Shown: positions 10,601 through 18,550 of the stretch, piece after piece
How positions within the stretch are numbered: position 1 is the first letter of the stretch
How the letters are laid out: each line of letters opens with the position of its first letter
DNA from: Bacteroidota bacterium
Lineage (GTDB): Bacteria; Bacteroidota; Bacteroidia; Chitinophagales; JADIYW01
Reading direction: 5' to 3'
Assembly: GCA_028288625.1 (NCBI GenBank)
Contig: JAQBNI010000161.1
Span: 1-51,735 of the forward strand
DNA length: 51,735 nucleotides
Translations under genes and position numbers: made by a program
The notes under the pieces: model-generated
Told to the model about the DNA's origin: nothing
Seen by the model: the letters and a program-made list of their open reading frames with translations, nothing else
Databases searched by the model: none

Positions 10601-11643
10601 TTGGTGAAAGCACTGGGAATTACAGCGGCGGAGGCAAATACGGCACCCAAGGAGTATATGGATGGAATACCGCTGCAAACGCAGGCGGACAATTCAGTGA
10701 CGGAGTTTATGGAAGAACGGCTCAAACCGGTTACGCTTCCGCAGGTGTGGTAGGTCAATATGAACCTTCCCAAGCTGGTCCGGGTATAGGTTTATTGAAT
10801 TCAGGTTTAGGTGCAGTAAGAATGTACGGAGCATTGGGATATAAGGGCAGGGAAGCCGCTGTTTATGGCGATAATGTTGCAGACAATGGTATTGCAATAG
10901 GCGTTCGCGGTTATGGATACTGCCTCACAGGAAATCCAAGTTATACTTATGGCGGTTATTTTGAGGCTTTCGGATCACAGGATTCGCGGGCAGTGTATGC
11001 AGAACAAGGCACGGGTCCCTTATCTAATTATGCATATTACGGCTTAGGTAACTTTTACGTTTCCGGTGCCAAATCCTCAGGATTTTTAAATAAGGATAAA
11101 AAGCCGGTATTAATGTATTGCACCGAAACACCTGAAGTATGGTTTGAGGATCTTGGTAGTGCGTCCATAAGTAATAGTAAGGAAACTTATGTAAAATTTC
11201 CTGAAGATATATTAGAGGGAATTATCGTTGATGAAAAACATCCTTTCAGGGTATCCATTACTCCGACGTCAGATCTTGGAAATTATTGGGTGGAAAAAAA
11301 GACTGATGGATTTATTTTACACACCACCAATTTAATTTCAGACGGCTCATTTGACTGGAGAATTTCTGCGAAACGAAAAGGTTACGAAGACAGGCGCCTG
11401 GATTACGCAGGAGCTGATGCTGCGTTTGATCCATATTTGATTGACCCTTATTCTAATCATGATAACAGCAAGGTAGATTGGAAGGCTGATATAGAAATGA
11501 AGAAGCCTGCAATTCTTAAACAGATGAGTGAACGCACATTGGTCCATGCAAATATAAACGCAGGTGAAAAAGCTCCTGTTTTTGATAAAATAAAATATGA
11601 AAAAGAGAAAGCTTTACAGAGAAGCAATAGTATCTCTAAATAA
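7621..11643 (+). CDS. Large exported fibre-like protein with YadA-head-like repeats
   Basis: This 1340-residue protein starts with ATG and a typical signal peptide ending near 'GAFAQ'. Segments of the form 'NVGIGTxxP..KLDI' recur near residues 20, 175, 375, 520 and 735; this motif is widespread in phage-tail-fibre-like bacterial surface proteins. Residues about 204-324 are repeats such as 'NSVGIGNGN', 'GFASGYNNNAKGDGSF' and 'VTGQNN', resembling the left-handed beta-roll head of trimeric autotransporter adhesins. Residues about 1166-1260 ('TPEVWFEDLGS' to 'RISAKRKGYED') resemble a C-terminal module I recall from tail-fibre-like proteins of several phyla. There is no T9SS tail and no YadA membrane anchor, so how it reaches or stays on the surface is unclear. 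A strong terminator follows immediately. Confidence 0.85.
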   Translation: MNKIFTLTATLLLLISGAFAQDNVGIGTSAPDVSAKLDINTSLDAATQKKGLLPPMISLASTTDGAPFAGLTTPGPATGLLVYNTNAAMTGVGASGVGFYYNSGTKASPVWKRFASNADAWLLLGNTGTAVPVVPATYGTSLIGASENFLGTLDNKDFVIGTSDIERLRVKSTGNVGIGTANPVNTLHVIGNSSIGSTTNSVTGTNSVGIGNGNTVSGNYSVIAGGQGNTISGQNDLVSGFNSRANFDHSIAVGFTDTADASATGAFGFGTRVTGFTGFATGDRNKVSGQNGFASGYNNNAKGDGSFVTGQNNTAASYTEAALGVNGTNYTPAATASFVATDRLLNVGNGTSTAARADAFTILKNGRVGINNSSPDGTSKLDITATDKGVLAPRVALTAINAAAPITKSDGTVAATTDLATSLLVYNTATAGVSPNNVIPGYYYWNGSAWVRIQAGNNNYWTLTGNPDIDIITPAAPATYGTSTFNATDNWIGTIGTTDDFTIGSANKERMRVTSAGNIGIGTATPTATALLTINPITNAIRNGIDMTLTNAAAAATGINITTGNSNVNGITVTHSASAATTYYGVGGKLTSGVGLANGYLGYHTGTGNTAANYFAGYFQGKTAITSDNSPTSISDLEIQNTTAGTTPVTLSMRPTVEQNTSGTNLAQLNFGDSRSTNPQAQIQAIRDATATAGAGSTDLPTALTFSTNTDNSAALTERVRIANTGNVGIATNGPNVKLDINGNYAYRDGGTLTLANGNNNDVIIPAAFSAFRIAGPTAVFAITGIAGGVNGQILTLVNSTANTMTIATSSGLSAAANQITIGSGNNYILTGQYSTITLQYNSVLTKWIVLAANNGNTELWVRPTGASYINDYYTTQARVYDAGQQFAYYYEGTNSNGSFFSGQNTGVCGARNGQASTDLPTFTFDTYPFTDAGGNNDITVADQVTYSGMYSYGGVYNGITGIGAADAGVRGIAMPLPGGSDGTNASWPVTGVLGESTGNYSGGGKYGTQGVYGWNTAANAGGQFSDGVYGRTAQTGYASAGVVGQYEPSQAGPGIGLLNSGLGAVRMYGALGYKGREAAVYGDNVADNGIAIGVRGYGYCLTGNPSYTYGGYFEAFGSQDSRAVYAEQGTGPLSNYAYYGLGNFYVSGAKSSGFLNKDKKPVLMYCTETPEVWFEDLGSASISNSKETYVKFPEDILEGIIVDEKHPFRVSITPTSDLGNYWVEKKTDGFILHTTNLISDGSFDWRISAKRKGYEDRRLDYAGADAAFDPYLIDPYSNHDNSKVDWKADIEMKKPAILKQMSERTLVHANINAGEKAPVFDKIKYEKEKALQRSNSISK

Positions 11644-11660
11644 AAACTATAAGAGAGATT

Positions 11661-11690
11661 AAGTCCATAAATTATTTATGGACTTTTTTT
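11661..11690. terminator. Rho-independent terminator between convergent genes
   Basis: A perfect stem (AGTCCATAAA / TTTATGGACT) with a 3-nt loop is followed by seven T on the + strand. It sits 18 bp after the fibre-like gene and abuts the stop codon of the convergent minus-strand gene, so it may serve both directions. The A-rich side is weaker for the minus strand. Confidence 0.85.
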
Positions 11691-12540
11691 ATGCGTAGGT
11701 TTTTCCTTTTAATAATTCTTCCGCTAAATGATAATTGTCGATTTGATCGGGATGAAAATCCCTGCGGAAATATTGCCAGTATTGTTCTGCCATGGTGCCT
11801 CCGAAACTTTTGGAGAAATTCCTGCCGAATAAAAGCAGGTATTTCGGGATCTCACTTCGCTTTATATCTTTATCATTAATCGTGAGCGAGATCATACCGC
11901 TTGTTAAGTAAAACCATAAGCCCCAGGTGGCAACAGCCATGCCGCTGATGCGAAGTGCGTAACTATCATCCACTTTTTTCAATACATCAAACGGGATAGA
12001 TTTGTGTTCGATTTCTTCAGCCGCATGCCACATAAAAAGATCGCGCATTTCTTCCGGCATATTTTTAGTGATTTCTTTGTTGATGATGCCGCTTTCTGCA
12101 AGCATCGCTGTGAAGTGTTCCAATCCAACCGTTACGCTCAGCGCCATTTTATCGCCTGAACCGTTCGGAAAATATTTTCGGATTGCTTTTTCTAAACCGT
12201 TCCAGGCTGTTGCTCTGAAGAATTTTAAAAATTTTTGCGGCTGCAGATCCTGCGATTCCATAATATCCCAGAACTTCTGGTGTTCCGCATAATGCGTTCC
12301 TTCCTGCCCGATAAAATTATTTACGCGTTTTTTTAATTCAGGATCATTCGCATAAACATCTGCAAAAGCTTTCACGCTACGGATAAAAAATTTCTCGCCA
12401 TCCGGAAACGCCAGATGCTGAGCGTTCATAAAATGTGTGGCAATAGGGTTGTCGTTATACCAATGTTTAGGAAATGGTTTTTCAAATATAAAATTGACCT
12501 TTCTTATTTTTGCTTCCGGTTTATTTGCTGCTACTGCCAT
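11689..12540 (-). CDS. Metal-dependent hydrolase, PF10118-like (ferritin-like fold)
   Basis: This 283-residue protein matches the predicted metal-dependent hydrolase family (COG3687/PF10118) by its motifs. The N-terminal block is typical ('KHWYNDNPIATHFMNA'). Carboxylate/His motifs that would bind a di-metal centre are spread over helices: 'QEGTHYAEH', 'LEHFTAML' and 'WHAAEEIEHKS'. A hydrophobic stretch around 'WGLWFYLTSGM' may be membrane-associated. There is no signal peptide, so it should be cytoplasmic or on the inner face of the membrane. Substrate is unknown for the family. It starts at ATG, ends against the bidirectional terminator, and is followed upstream on the same strand by fmt, 86 bp away. 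Confidence 0.82.
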   Translation of the reverse strand: MAVAANKPEAKIRKVNFIFEKPFPKHWYNDNPIATHFMNAQHLAFPDGEKFFIRSVKAFADVYANDPELKKRVNNFIGQEGTHYAEHQKFWDIMESQDLQPQKFLKFFRATAWNGLEKAIRKYFPNGSGDKMALSVTVGLEHFTAMLAESGIINKEITKNMPEEMRDLFMWHAAEEIEHKSIPFDVLKKVDDSYALRISGMAVATWGLWFYLTSGMISLTINDKDIKRSEIPKYLLLFGRNFSKSFGGTMAEQYWQYFRRDFHPDQIDNYHLAEELLKGKTYA

Positions 12541-12626
12541 AACGTGTTATTTTTCGAAAATTAGTCAACATCGCATCACCTTGCTATAAACATTAGATAA
12601 TTAACCGTAAAGGTTATATACACTTG

Positions 12627-13613
12627 TTAATGAAATTTATACCCGCGTAAAAATTCCGCGGTTGTCATTCGCTTTTTTCCTTCCATTTGTAATTCTAAAA
12701 TATCTAAAAAATTATCTGCACATTTTACTTTAAGATATGTTTTATTGTCAGTTGAAATGTTCACGGCTAACGGATCACTGTTCACCGTAATCGTATTCTG
12801 CTGTGAACCGTGATCTGTGATCTGTGAACAAACTTCAGCATCAAATATTTTCATCACCTTACCATCCACATAAGTAAAAGCAGCAGGCGCCGGGGATAAA
12901 CCGCGAATTAAATTGTGAATTTCTTCCGCAGATTTACTCCAGTCAATTTTACAATCTTCTTTAAATATTTTGGGAGCATGTTTTAAATGCTGGATGTTGA
13001 ATGTTGAATGTTGAATGATTTCTTCCTGCGATAATTCTTTTACCGAATCTTCTTCTATAGCTTTAACGGTTTTTAAAACCAGTTGTGCGCCAAGTTTACT
13101 CAGTTTATCATGCAGTGTTCCCGCATTATCTTTTTCATCAATTTTTATTTTTTCCTGGAAAAGAATATTTCCGGTATCTATTTCATGTTGGAGAAAAAAT
13201 GTGGTAGCACCTGTTTCTTTTTCCCCGTTGATCAAAGCGCAATTGATCGGAGCAGCGCCGCGATATTGCGGCAGGAGGGAAGCATGAAGATTAAATGTTC
13301 CAAATTCCGGCAACTGCCATACCACTTCAGGTAACATGCGGAAAGCCACAACAATGAACAAATTCGCTTTTAAGGATTTCAACTCCGCGATAAATTCTTC
13401 ATTCTTTAATTTCTCCGGCTGAAGTACTTTAATTCCTTTTTCCTGCGCGTAATTCTTTACAGCAGATTGATGAATTTGCTGTCCCCTGCCCGAAGCTTTA
13501 TCCGGCGCTGTCACCACAGCCGCAATATCATATTGATGCTGCACCAAAATATCCAGGGAAGGAACCGCAAAACCGGGCGTCCCCATGAAAACAATTCGTA
13601 GCGCTTTCTTCAT
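12627..13613 (-). CDS. fmt: Methionyl-tRNA formyltransferase
   Basis: This 328-residue enzyme transfers a formyl group from 10-formyl-tetrahydrofolate to initiator Met-tRNA before translation initiation. The N-terminal Rossmann-like domain starts with 'RIVFMGTPGFAVPSL'. The catalytic block 'NLHASLLPQYRGAAP' and the later 'HEIDTGNIL' supply the conserved Asn, His and Asp. The C-terminal half carries the tRNA-binding beta-barrel ('RGLSPAPAAFTYVDGK'). Length is normal for Fmt. It is divergent from the oxidoreductase operon with a 233-bp spacer. A low-complexity stretch in the middle (about 12990-13020, 'HSTFNIQHLKH') looks like a small lineage-specific insertion. Confidence 0.96.
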   Translation of the reverse strand: MKKALRIVFMGTPGFAVPSLDILVQHQYDIAAVVTAPDKASGRGQQIHQSAVKNYAQEKGIKVLQPEKLKNEEFIAELKSLKANLFIVVAFRMLPEVVWQLPEFGTFNLHASLLPQYRGAAPINCALINGEKETGATTFFLQHEIDTGNILFQEKIKIDEKDNAGTLHDKLSKLGAQLVLKTVKAIEEDSVKELSQEEIIQHSTFNIQHLKHAPKIFKEDCKIDWSKSAEEIHNLIRGLSPAPAAFTYVDGKVMKIFDAEVCSQITDHGSQQNTITVNSDPLAVNISTDNKTYLKVKCADNFLDILELQMEGKKRMTTAEFLRGYKFH

Positions 13614-13812
13614 GCTGCAAACCTACATAATTACAGGTAATAAAATATTTGTAATTCGTTTTTGGAAGCTTTCACCATCAACAATTTTAACCTTATTTAT
13701 CTCAATCTTATTGCAGTAGTATGCAACTTATCATAATTTTAAAGCTGTCTTTTATACAAGCTGAATTCACGATAGTTGATAACAATCATATTAGTTCTGC
13801 TTAAAGAAACTA

Positions 13813-13820
13813 TATATTTG
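13813..13820 (+). promoter_or_regulatory. Possible -7 box of the oxidoreductase operon
   Basis: TATATTTG fits the Bacteroidota -7 consensus TAnnTTTG and lies 27 bp upstream of the TTG start at 13847. No good -33 TTG is seen at the right distance (only TTAG near 13791), so this is tentative. Confidence 0.35.
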
Positions 13821-13846
13821 AATGTTTTTTATTAAACCCATATATT

Positions 13847-15631
13847 TTGAGTCCTACAGATATTAAAAATCCGGAATACTTTCATAAGGTCGTAGATTGT
13901 CAATATGCTTGCCCGGCACACACACCGGTTCCGGAATATATCCGATTAATTTCTGAAGAGAAGTATACCGAGGCGTATATGGTAAACTGGAAATCAAATG
14001 TTTTTCCGGGTGTTCTTGGTCGTACGTGCGACCGTCCATGTGAGCCTGCATGCAGGCGTGGCAGAATAGAAGAAGAACCCGTCGCTATCTGCAGGTTAAA
14101 GCGTGTTGCTGCAGATTTCAAAGGTGAAGTAAAACACCTGATGCCAAAAGCTCCAAAGGAAAAGAATGGTAAAAAAATTGCACTGATCGGCGCGGGACCG
14201 GCTTCACTTACTGTTGCGCGCGATCTTGCACCTTTTGGATATGAGATACACTTATACGATAACCAGGAAGTTGGCGGCGGTATGATGCGCAGCCAGATCC
14301 CGTCTTTTCGTTTACCGGGTTCTGTGTTGGATGAAGAAGTAAATTATATTCTCGACATGGATATTCATACTCACTTTAATACACATGTTACGAGTATGAA
14401 GGAGATGATCGCAAAAAATTACGACGCTATTTTTGTCGGGACCGGCGCGCCACGTGGAAAGGATCCTAAAGATCTGCCGGGACGCTGGGATGATCCGGAG
14501 CATGTCCACATTGGGATCGAATGGCTGGCGAGTGTTGCATTCGAACATATCAGTTCCATCGGAAAAAAAGTAATTGTTTTAGGAGGTGGAAATACAGCGA
14601 TGGATTGCTGCCGAACATCAAAACGCCTTGGCGGAGAAAGTGTAACTGTTGTTGTCAGAAGCCCGTTTAAAGAAATGAAAGCTTCACCATGGGAAATTGA
14701 AGATGCGATGCGCGAAGATATTCCTGTCCTGGATTGCATGGTGCCCAAGTCGTTCGTTTCTGAAAATGGCAAATTGAAAGGCATGATGTTTGAAAAAGTT
14801 CATGCTGTATATGATGATAAAGGTAAACGTTCACTTGTGCCAACAGGAGAGCCGGAAATATTTCTTGAAGCTGATGATGTTTTGGTTGCGATCGGTCAGG
14901 AAAATAGTTTTCCGTGGATAGAAAGAGATCTGGGAATTGAATTTGATCAATGGGAAATTCCAACAATTGATAAAGTGACGTTTGCATCAGGCGTACCAAA
15001 TATATTTTTCGGAGGAGATGCTGCACTGGGTCCTAAGAATGTAATTACAGCAGTTGCCCAGGGACATGAAGGAGCTGTTTCCATAGATCTTTTCTGCAAA
15101 GGGCTTGATCTTCACAACCGTCCTGACCCGATGGTAAATATGGTCAGCCAGAAAATGGGTGTGCATGAATGGATGTATGAAAACGCGGTTGTGGATGATG
15201 AACGATATATTGTTCCTCACGCAAATAAACAAAAAGTACTGAAGGACAGGAAAATGGAAGTCGAATTGGGTTTCGATTTGAATACTGCTTTCAAAGAAGC
15301 GCATCGATGCTTGAATTGTGATGTACAAACTGTATTCACGGAATCGCGGTGTATAGAGTGCGATGCCTGCATGGATATTTGTCCCACAAGTTGCATTACG
15401 TTTACTGCCGATGGCGATGAAGAAGATCTGCGCACTCGTTTAAGCGCTCCTGCAAATAACCTCACACAAGACCTCTATGTTTCTTCAAACCTTTCTACAG
15501 GAAGAGTAATGGTGAAAGATGAAGATGTTTGCCTGCATTGCGGCTTATGCGCAGAACGCTGTCCTACATCCGCATGGGACATGCAAAAATTTTTATATCA
15601 AACCACTAACGCCGGGCATTCATGCAAATAG
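13847..15631 (+). CDS. GltD-like FAD/NAD(P) oxidoreductase with C-terminal 2x[4Fe-4S]
   Basis: This 594-residue protein resembles the small subunit of glutamate synthase and the NfnB-type flavoprotein family. The N-terminal cysteine domain has Cys18, Cys22, Cys61, Cys65, Cys69 and Cys82. An FAD site lies at 115-120 ('GAGPAS') and an NAD(P) site at 'VLGGGNTAMDC'; the closing FAD motif is 'FFGGDAALGPKN'. Two ferredoxin clusters follow: 'CIECDACMDICP' from about 502 and 'CLHCGLCAERCP' from about 562. The start is a TTG; no ATG is available before the in-frame stop at 13802-13804, and the protein then begins like its family ('SPTDIKNPE'). Its stop overlaps the next gene by 10 nt. Inferred role: electron-transfer subunit passing electrons between the 2-oxoacid oxidoreductase encoded next and NAD(P)H. 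Confidence 0.88.
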   Translation: MSPTDIKNPEYFHKVVDCQYACPAHTPVPEYIRLISEEKYTEAYMVNWKSNVFPGVLGRTCDRPCEPACRRGRIEEEPVAICRLKRVAADFKGEVKHLMPKAPKEKNGKKIALIGAGPASLTVARDLAPFGYEIHLYDNQEVGGGMMRSQIPSFRLPGSVLDEEVNYILDMDIHTHFNTHVTSMKEMIAKNYDAIFVGTGAPRGKDPKDLPGRWDDPEHVHIGIEWLASVAFEHISSIGKKVIVLGGGNTAMDCCRTSKRLGGESVTVVVRSPFKEMKASPWEIEDAMREDIPVLDCMVPKSFVSENGKLKGMMFEKVHAVYDDKGKRSLVPTGEPEIFLEADDVLVAIGQENSFPWIERDLGIEFDQWEIPTIDKVTFASGVPNIFFGGDAALGPKNVITAVAQGHEGAVSIDLFCKGLDLHNRPDPMVNMVSQKMGVHEWMYENAVVDDERYIVPHANKQKVLKDRKMEVELGFDLNTAFKEAHRCLNCDVQTVFTESRCIECDACMDICPTSCITFTADGDEEDLRTRLSAPANNLTQDLYVSSNLSTGRVMVKDEDVCLHCGLCAERCPTSAWDMQKFLYQTTNAGHSCK

Positions 15632-17457
15632 ATACTTCTATAAATGATTTTGTGATCCGACTCGCAAATGTAAATGGTACCGGTTCTGCCAGTTCTAATA
15701 AGATGTTTGCAAATTCTATTTTTAAGATGGGGATTCCGATGACGGCAAAAAATATTTTTCCTTCAAATATTCAGGGACTTCCAACCTGGTATGAAATACG
15801 TGTAAGTGACAAAAATTATCTCGGAAGGAGAGATGGCATTGATATTATGGTTTGCCTGAATCCGCAAAGCATGGAACAGGATATTGCGAATGTTCGCCCC
15901 GGCGGATATTTTATGTACGACAGTACTAAATTCCTTCAAAAAGATTATATACGCGAAGACATTCATTATCTCGGTGTGCCGATGACAGATCTTTGTAACA
16001 AATCATTTGAAGATCCGCGTTACCGGCAGCTGCTGAAAAATATGGTATACGTTGGAGCTTTGACTGCTCTTTTAAATATCGACCAGGAAGTGGTAAAGGA
16101 AATCATTCACCAGGAGTTTAAGAAAAAAGAAAAACTGATTGCTCCCAATGAGCTTGCTGTAAAACTTGGTGTGGATTATGCGATGCAAAATTTTAAATGT
16201 CCATTACCCATAAGAGTTGAAAAACGTGATCTCATTGGAGATTCTATTGTAATGGATGGAAATACAGCCTGCGGTCTTGGCGCCATTTACGCAGGTGCAA
16301 CAGTCGCCGCATGGTACCCGATCACGCCGTCAACATCTGTTGTAAGCGCTTTTGAAAAATATGCGAATAAACTTCGTACAGACAAAGCAACAGGTGCAAA
16401 AAAGTTTGCCGTTGTCCAGGCTGAAGACGAACTCTCTGCAATTGGAATTGCAATAGGTGCAAACTGGAACGGAGCGCGCGCATTTACATCTACCAGCGGA
16501 CCCGGCTTATCGCTGATGAATGAATTCCTCGGTCTGGCATATTTTGCTGAAGTTCCGGTGGTGTTAATCGATGTGCAGCGCGGCGGACCTTCTACAGGAA
16601 TGCCAACACGAACACAGCAATCCGATATTATCATGGCTGCATATGCATCTCATGGCGATACACGACATGTGTTATTATTTCCATGTAATCCAAAAGAATG
16701 TTTTGAATATACTGCGTATGCTTTCGACCTCGCAGAAAGATTGCAAACGCCCATTATTGTAATGACAGATCTTGACCTCGGAATGAACGAACATCTTTCT
16801 CCTCCTTTAAAATGGGATGATAACAGAAAGTATGACCGTGGAAAAGTTTTAAATGCTGTTGAACTGGAAGCAATTTCAAAGTGGGGAAGATATCTGGACA
16901 TTGATGGAGATGGAATTCCATATCGTACAATACCTGGAACACATCCGACGAGAGGAGCATATTTTACAAGGGGTTCTTCGCATGATGAGTTTGCACGGTA
17001 TACTGAAGACAGCAATGAATATGTAAAAAGTATGGACCGCTTGTTGTTGAAATGGGAAACAGCTAAAGAGCTCGTTTATGCTCCTGAAATTTATAGAAAA
17101 AAAAGTGTAGAATCTGTCGGTCTTATTTTTTACGGGACCACTACTTATGCTGCATTGGAAGCCATGGATCTTTTGCGGGAAGAAGGAATAGAAACCGATG
17201 CGTTACGCATTACGGCATTTCCATTCCGGGATTCCATAAAACAATTTATTGATGAGCATGAAATTCTTTTTGTGATCGAACAAAACCGTGATGCACAAAT
17301 GAAGAAGATCATTACAACAGAACTGGAAATAGATCCGAAGAAACTGCTTTCAGTTTTAAATTACGACGGGTTGCCTGTCAGCGCTACCTTTATCCAGCAA
17401 AGTATTTCTAAAAAATTGAATGAAATTCACCATCCTTTAACTGCTATCAACTCATGA
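15622..17457 (+). CDS. korA: 2-oxoacid:acceptor oxidoreductase, fused gamma-alpha subunit
   Basis: This 611-residue protein has the gamma domain in residues about 1-195 and the alpha (pyrimidine-binding) domain after it, the usual fused arrangement of KorA-type subunits. The alpha domain begins with 'CGLGAIYAGATVAAWYPITPST' split across about residues 214-236 and continues with 'EDELSAIGIAIGANWNG', 'TSTSGPGLSLM' and 'RGGPSTGMPTRTQQSD', all hallmark blocks. With the beta subunit it oxidatively decarboxylates a 2-oxoacid (probably 2-oxoglutarate) with CoA, giving an acyl-CoA and low-potential electrons. It overlaps the upstream flavoprotein gene by 10 nt and the downstream beta gene by 4 nt (ATGA), so the three products are likely made in balance as one complex. 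Substrate identity cannot be fixed from the sequence. Confidence 0.9.
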   Translation: MQIDTSINDFVIRLANVNGTGSASSNKMFANSIFKMGIPMTAKNIFPSNIQGLPTWYEIRVSDKNYLGRRDGIDIMVCLNPQSMEQDIANVRPGGYFMYDSTKFLQKDYIREDIHYLGVPMTDLCNKSFEDPRYRQLLKNMVYVGALTALLNIDQEVVKEIIHQEFKKKEKLIAPNELAVKLGVDYAMQNFKCPLPIRVEKRDLIGDSIVMDGNTACGLGAIYAGATVAAWYPITPSTSVVSAFEKYANKLRTDKATGAKKFAVVQAEDELSAIGIAIGANWNGARAFTSTSGPGLSLMNEFLGLAYFAEVPVVLIDVQRGGPSTGMPTRTQQSDIIMAAYASHGDTRHVLLFPCNPKECFEYTAYAFDLAERLQTPIIVMTDLDLGMNEHLSPPLKWDDNRKYDRGKVLNAVELEAISKWGRYLDIDGDGIPYRTIPGTHPTRGAYFTRGSSHDEFARYTEDSNEYVKSMDRLLLKWETAKELVYAPEIYRKKSVESVGLIFYGTTTYAALEAMDLLREEGIETDALRITAFPFRDSIKQFIDEHEILFVIEQNRDAQMKKIITTELEIDPKKLLSVLNYDGLPVSATFIQQSISKKLNEIHHPLTAINS

Positions 17458-18506
17458 CTTATATAAAACCCAGGTTTCATCACCCGCAGCTTCCCGTTAA
17501 TAAATTAGGATATACCAAGAAAGAATATGAAGGCGTGGTCTCAACTTTATGCAGCGGCTGCGGACACGATTCCATCAGCGCAGCGATTGTACAGGCGTGT
17601 TTTGAAATGAATATACAGCCGCATAAGGTTGCAAAATTATCGGGAATAGGATGTTCTTCAAAAACACCGGCTTATTTTTTAAGCAATTCTCACGGCTTTA
17701 ATTCTGTGCACGGGCGGATGCCTTCCGTTGCGACGGGCGCCGTTCTTGCCAACCGCGATTTGATTTATCTCGGTGTTTCCGGAGACGGCGATAGTGCCTC
17801 AATTGGCATGGGACAATTTGTGCATGCCATAAGGAGAAACCTGAACATGACGTATATCGTAATGAACAACGGTTGTTACGGCTTAACAAAAGGTCAGGAT
17901 TCAGCGACAGCGGATACCGGCTCCATTAACAAATCCGGAATGGCTAACCCATACCAGAATATTGATCTTGCAGGATTGGCGCTTGAATTGGGTGCAAGCT
18001 TTGTTGCGCGCAGTTTTTCAGGAGATAAATCACAGCTCATTCCATTGATCAAAGCTGCAATGTCGCATCATGGGTTTGCATTGATCGACGTGGTTTCGCC
18101 TTGCGTTACTTTTAATAACAATACAGGTTCCACCAAATCCTATGATTATGTTCGCCATCACATGGAAGCCGTTGGCGAATTTGATTATGTTCCATACGAA
18201 AGCGAAATCAAAGTGGAATACAATGAAGGAGAGATGATCAAAGTAGACATGCATGATGGTTCAAAAATTTACCTCCAGAAACTTGGACAGGATTGGGATC
18301 CTTTCAACCGCTATTCCGCGCTCAATAAATTAAATGAATCACGTGTAACCGGAGAGTTACTTACAGGACTTATTTATCTCAACGAAAACAGCAGGGATCT
18401 GCACGACATGAACGGAACGGTGCCGCAGCCTTTAAACAGCCTTTCAGAAACTGATCTTTGCCCGGGCAGCGCTGTGCTGGAAATGATCAATGATGAACAT
18501 AGATAA
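17454..18506 (+). CDS. korB: 2-oxoacid:ferredoxin oxidoreductase beta subunit
   Basis: This 350-residue thiamine-diphosphate subunit has the four cluster cysteines of the family: Cys33 and Cys36 ('CSGCGH'), Cys67 ('GIGCSSK') and Cys217 ('SPCVTFNN'). The ThDP/Mg motif is 'GDGDSASIG' at 110-118 with 'NNGCYGLTKGQ' at 138-148. The C-terminal 100 residues are longer than in minimal KorB proteins. It would bind ThDP and one [4Fe-4S] cluster and accept the electron from the hydroxyalkyl-ThDP intermediate. Its ATG overlaps the alpha-subunit stop. A palindromic terminator follows its stop. Confidence 0.92.
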   Translation: MTYIKPRFHHPQLPVNKLGYTKKEYEGVVSTLCSGCGHDSISAAIVQACFEMNIQPHKVAKLSGIGCSSKTPAYFLSNSHGFNSVHGRMPSVATGAVLANRDLIYLGVSGDGDSASIGMGQFVHAIRRNLNMTYIVMNNGCYGLTKGQDSATADTGSINKSGMANPYQNIDLAGLALELGASFVARSFSGDKSQLIPLIKAAMSHHGFALIDVVSPCVTFNNNTGSTKSYDYVRHHMEAVGEFDYVPYESEIKVEYNEGEMIKVDMHDGSKIYLQKLGQDWDPFNRYSALNKLNESRVTGELLTGLIYLNENSRDLHDMNGTVPQPLNSLSETDLCPGSAVLEMINDEHR

Positions 18507-18512
18507 TGATAT

Positions 18513-18541
18513 TGATTCTATCGCTTTAAGCGATAGAATCA
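18513..18541. terminator. Palindromic bidirectional terminator
   Basis: TGATTCTATCGC - TTTAA - GCGATAGAATCA forms a perfect 12-bp stem (extendable to 14 bp) between the convergent korB and bacilliredoxin genes. Only short T/A runs flank it. Its core recurs at 33417, so it may also be a dispersed palindrome. Confidence 0.7.
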
Positions 18542-18550
18542 GTTTAAAAA

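Noticed and set aside
13618-13625. TAGGTTTG on the minus strand just before fmt as a -7 box
   Set aside because: It is only 4 bp from the ATG and no TTG lies at the right distance upstream, so it is probably chance.
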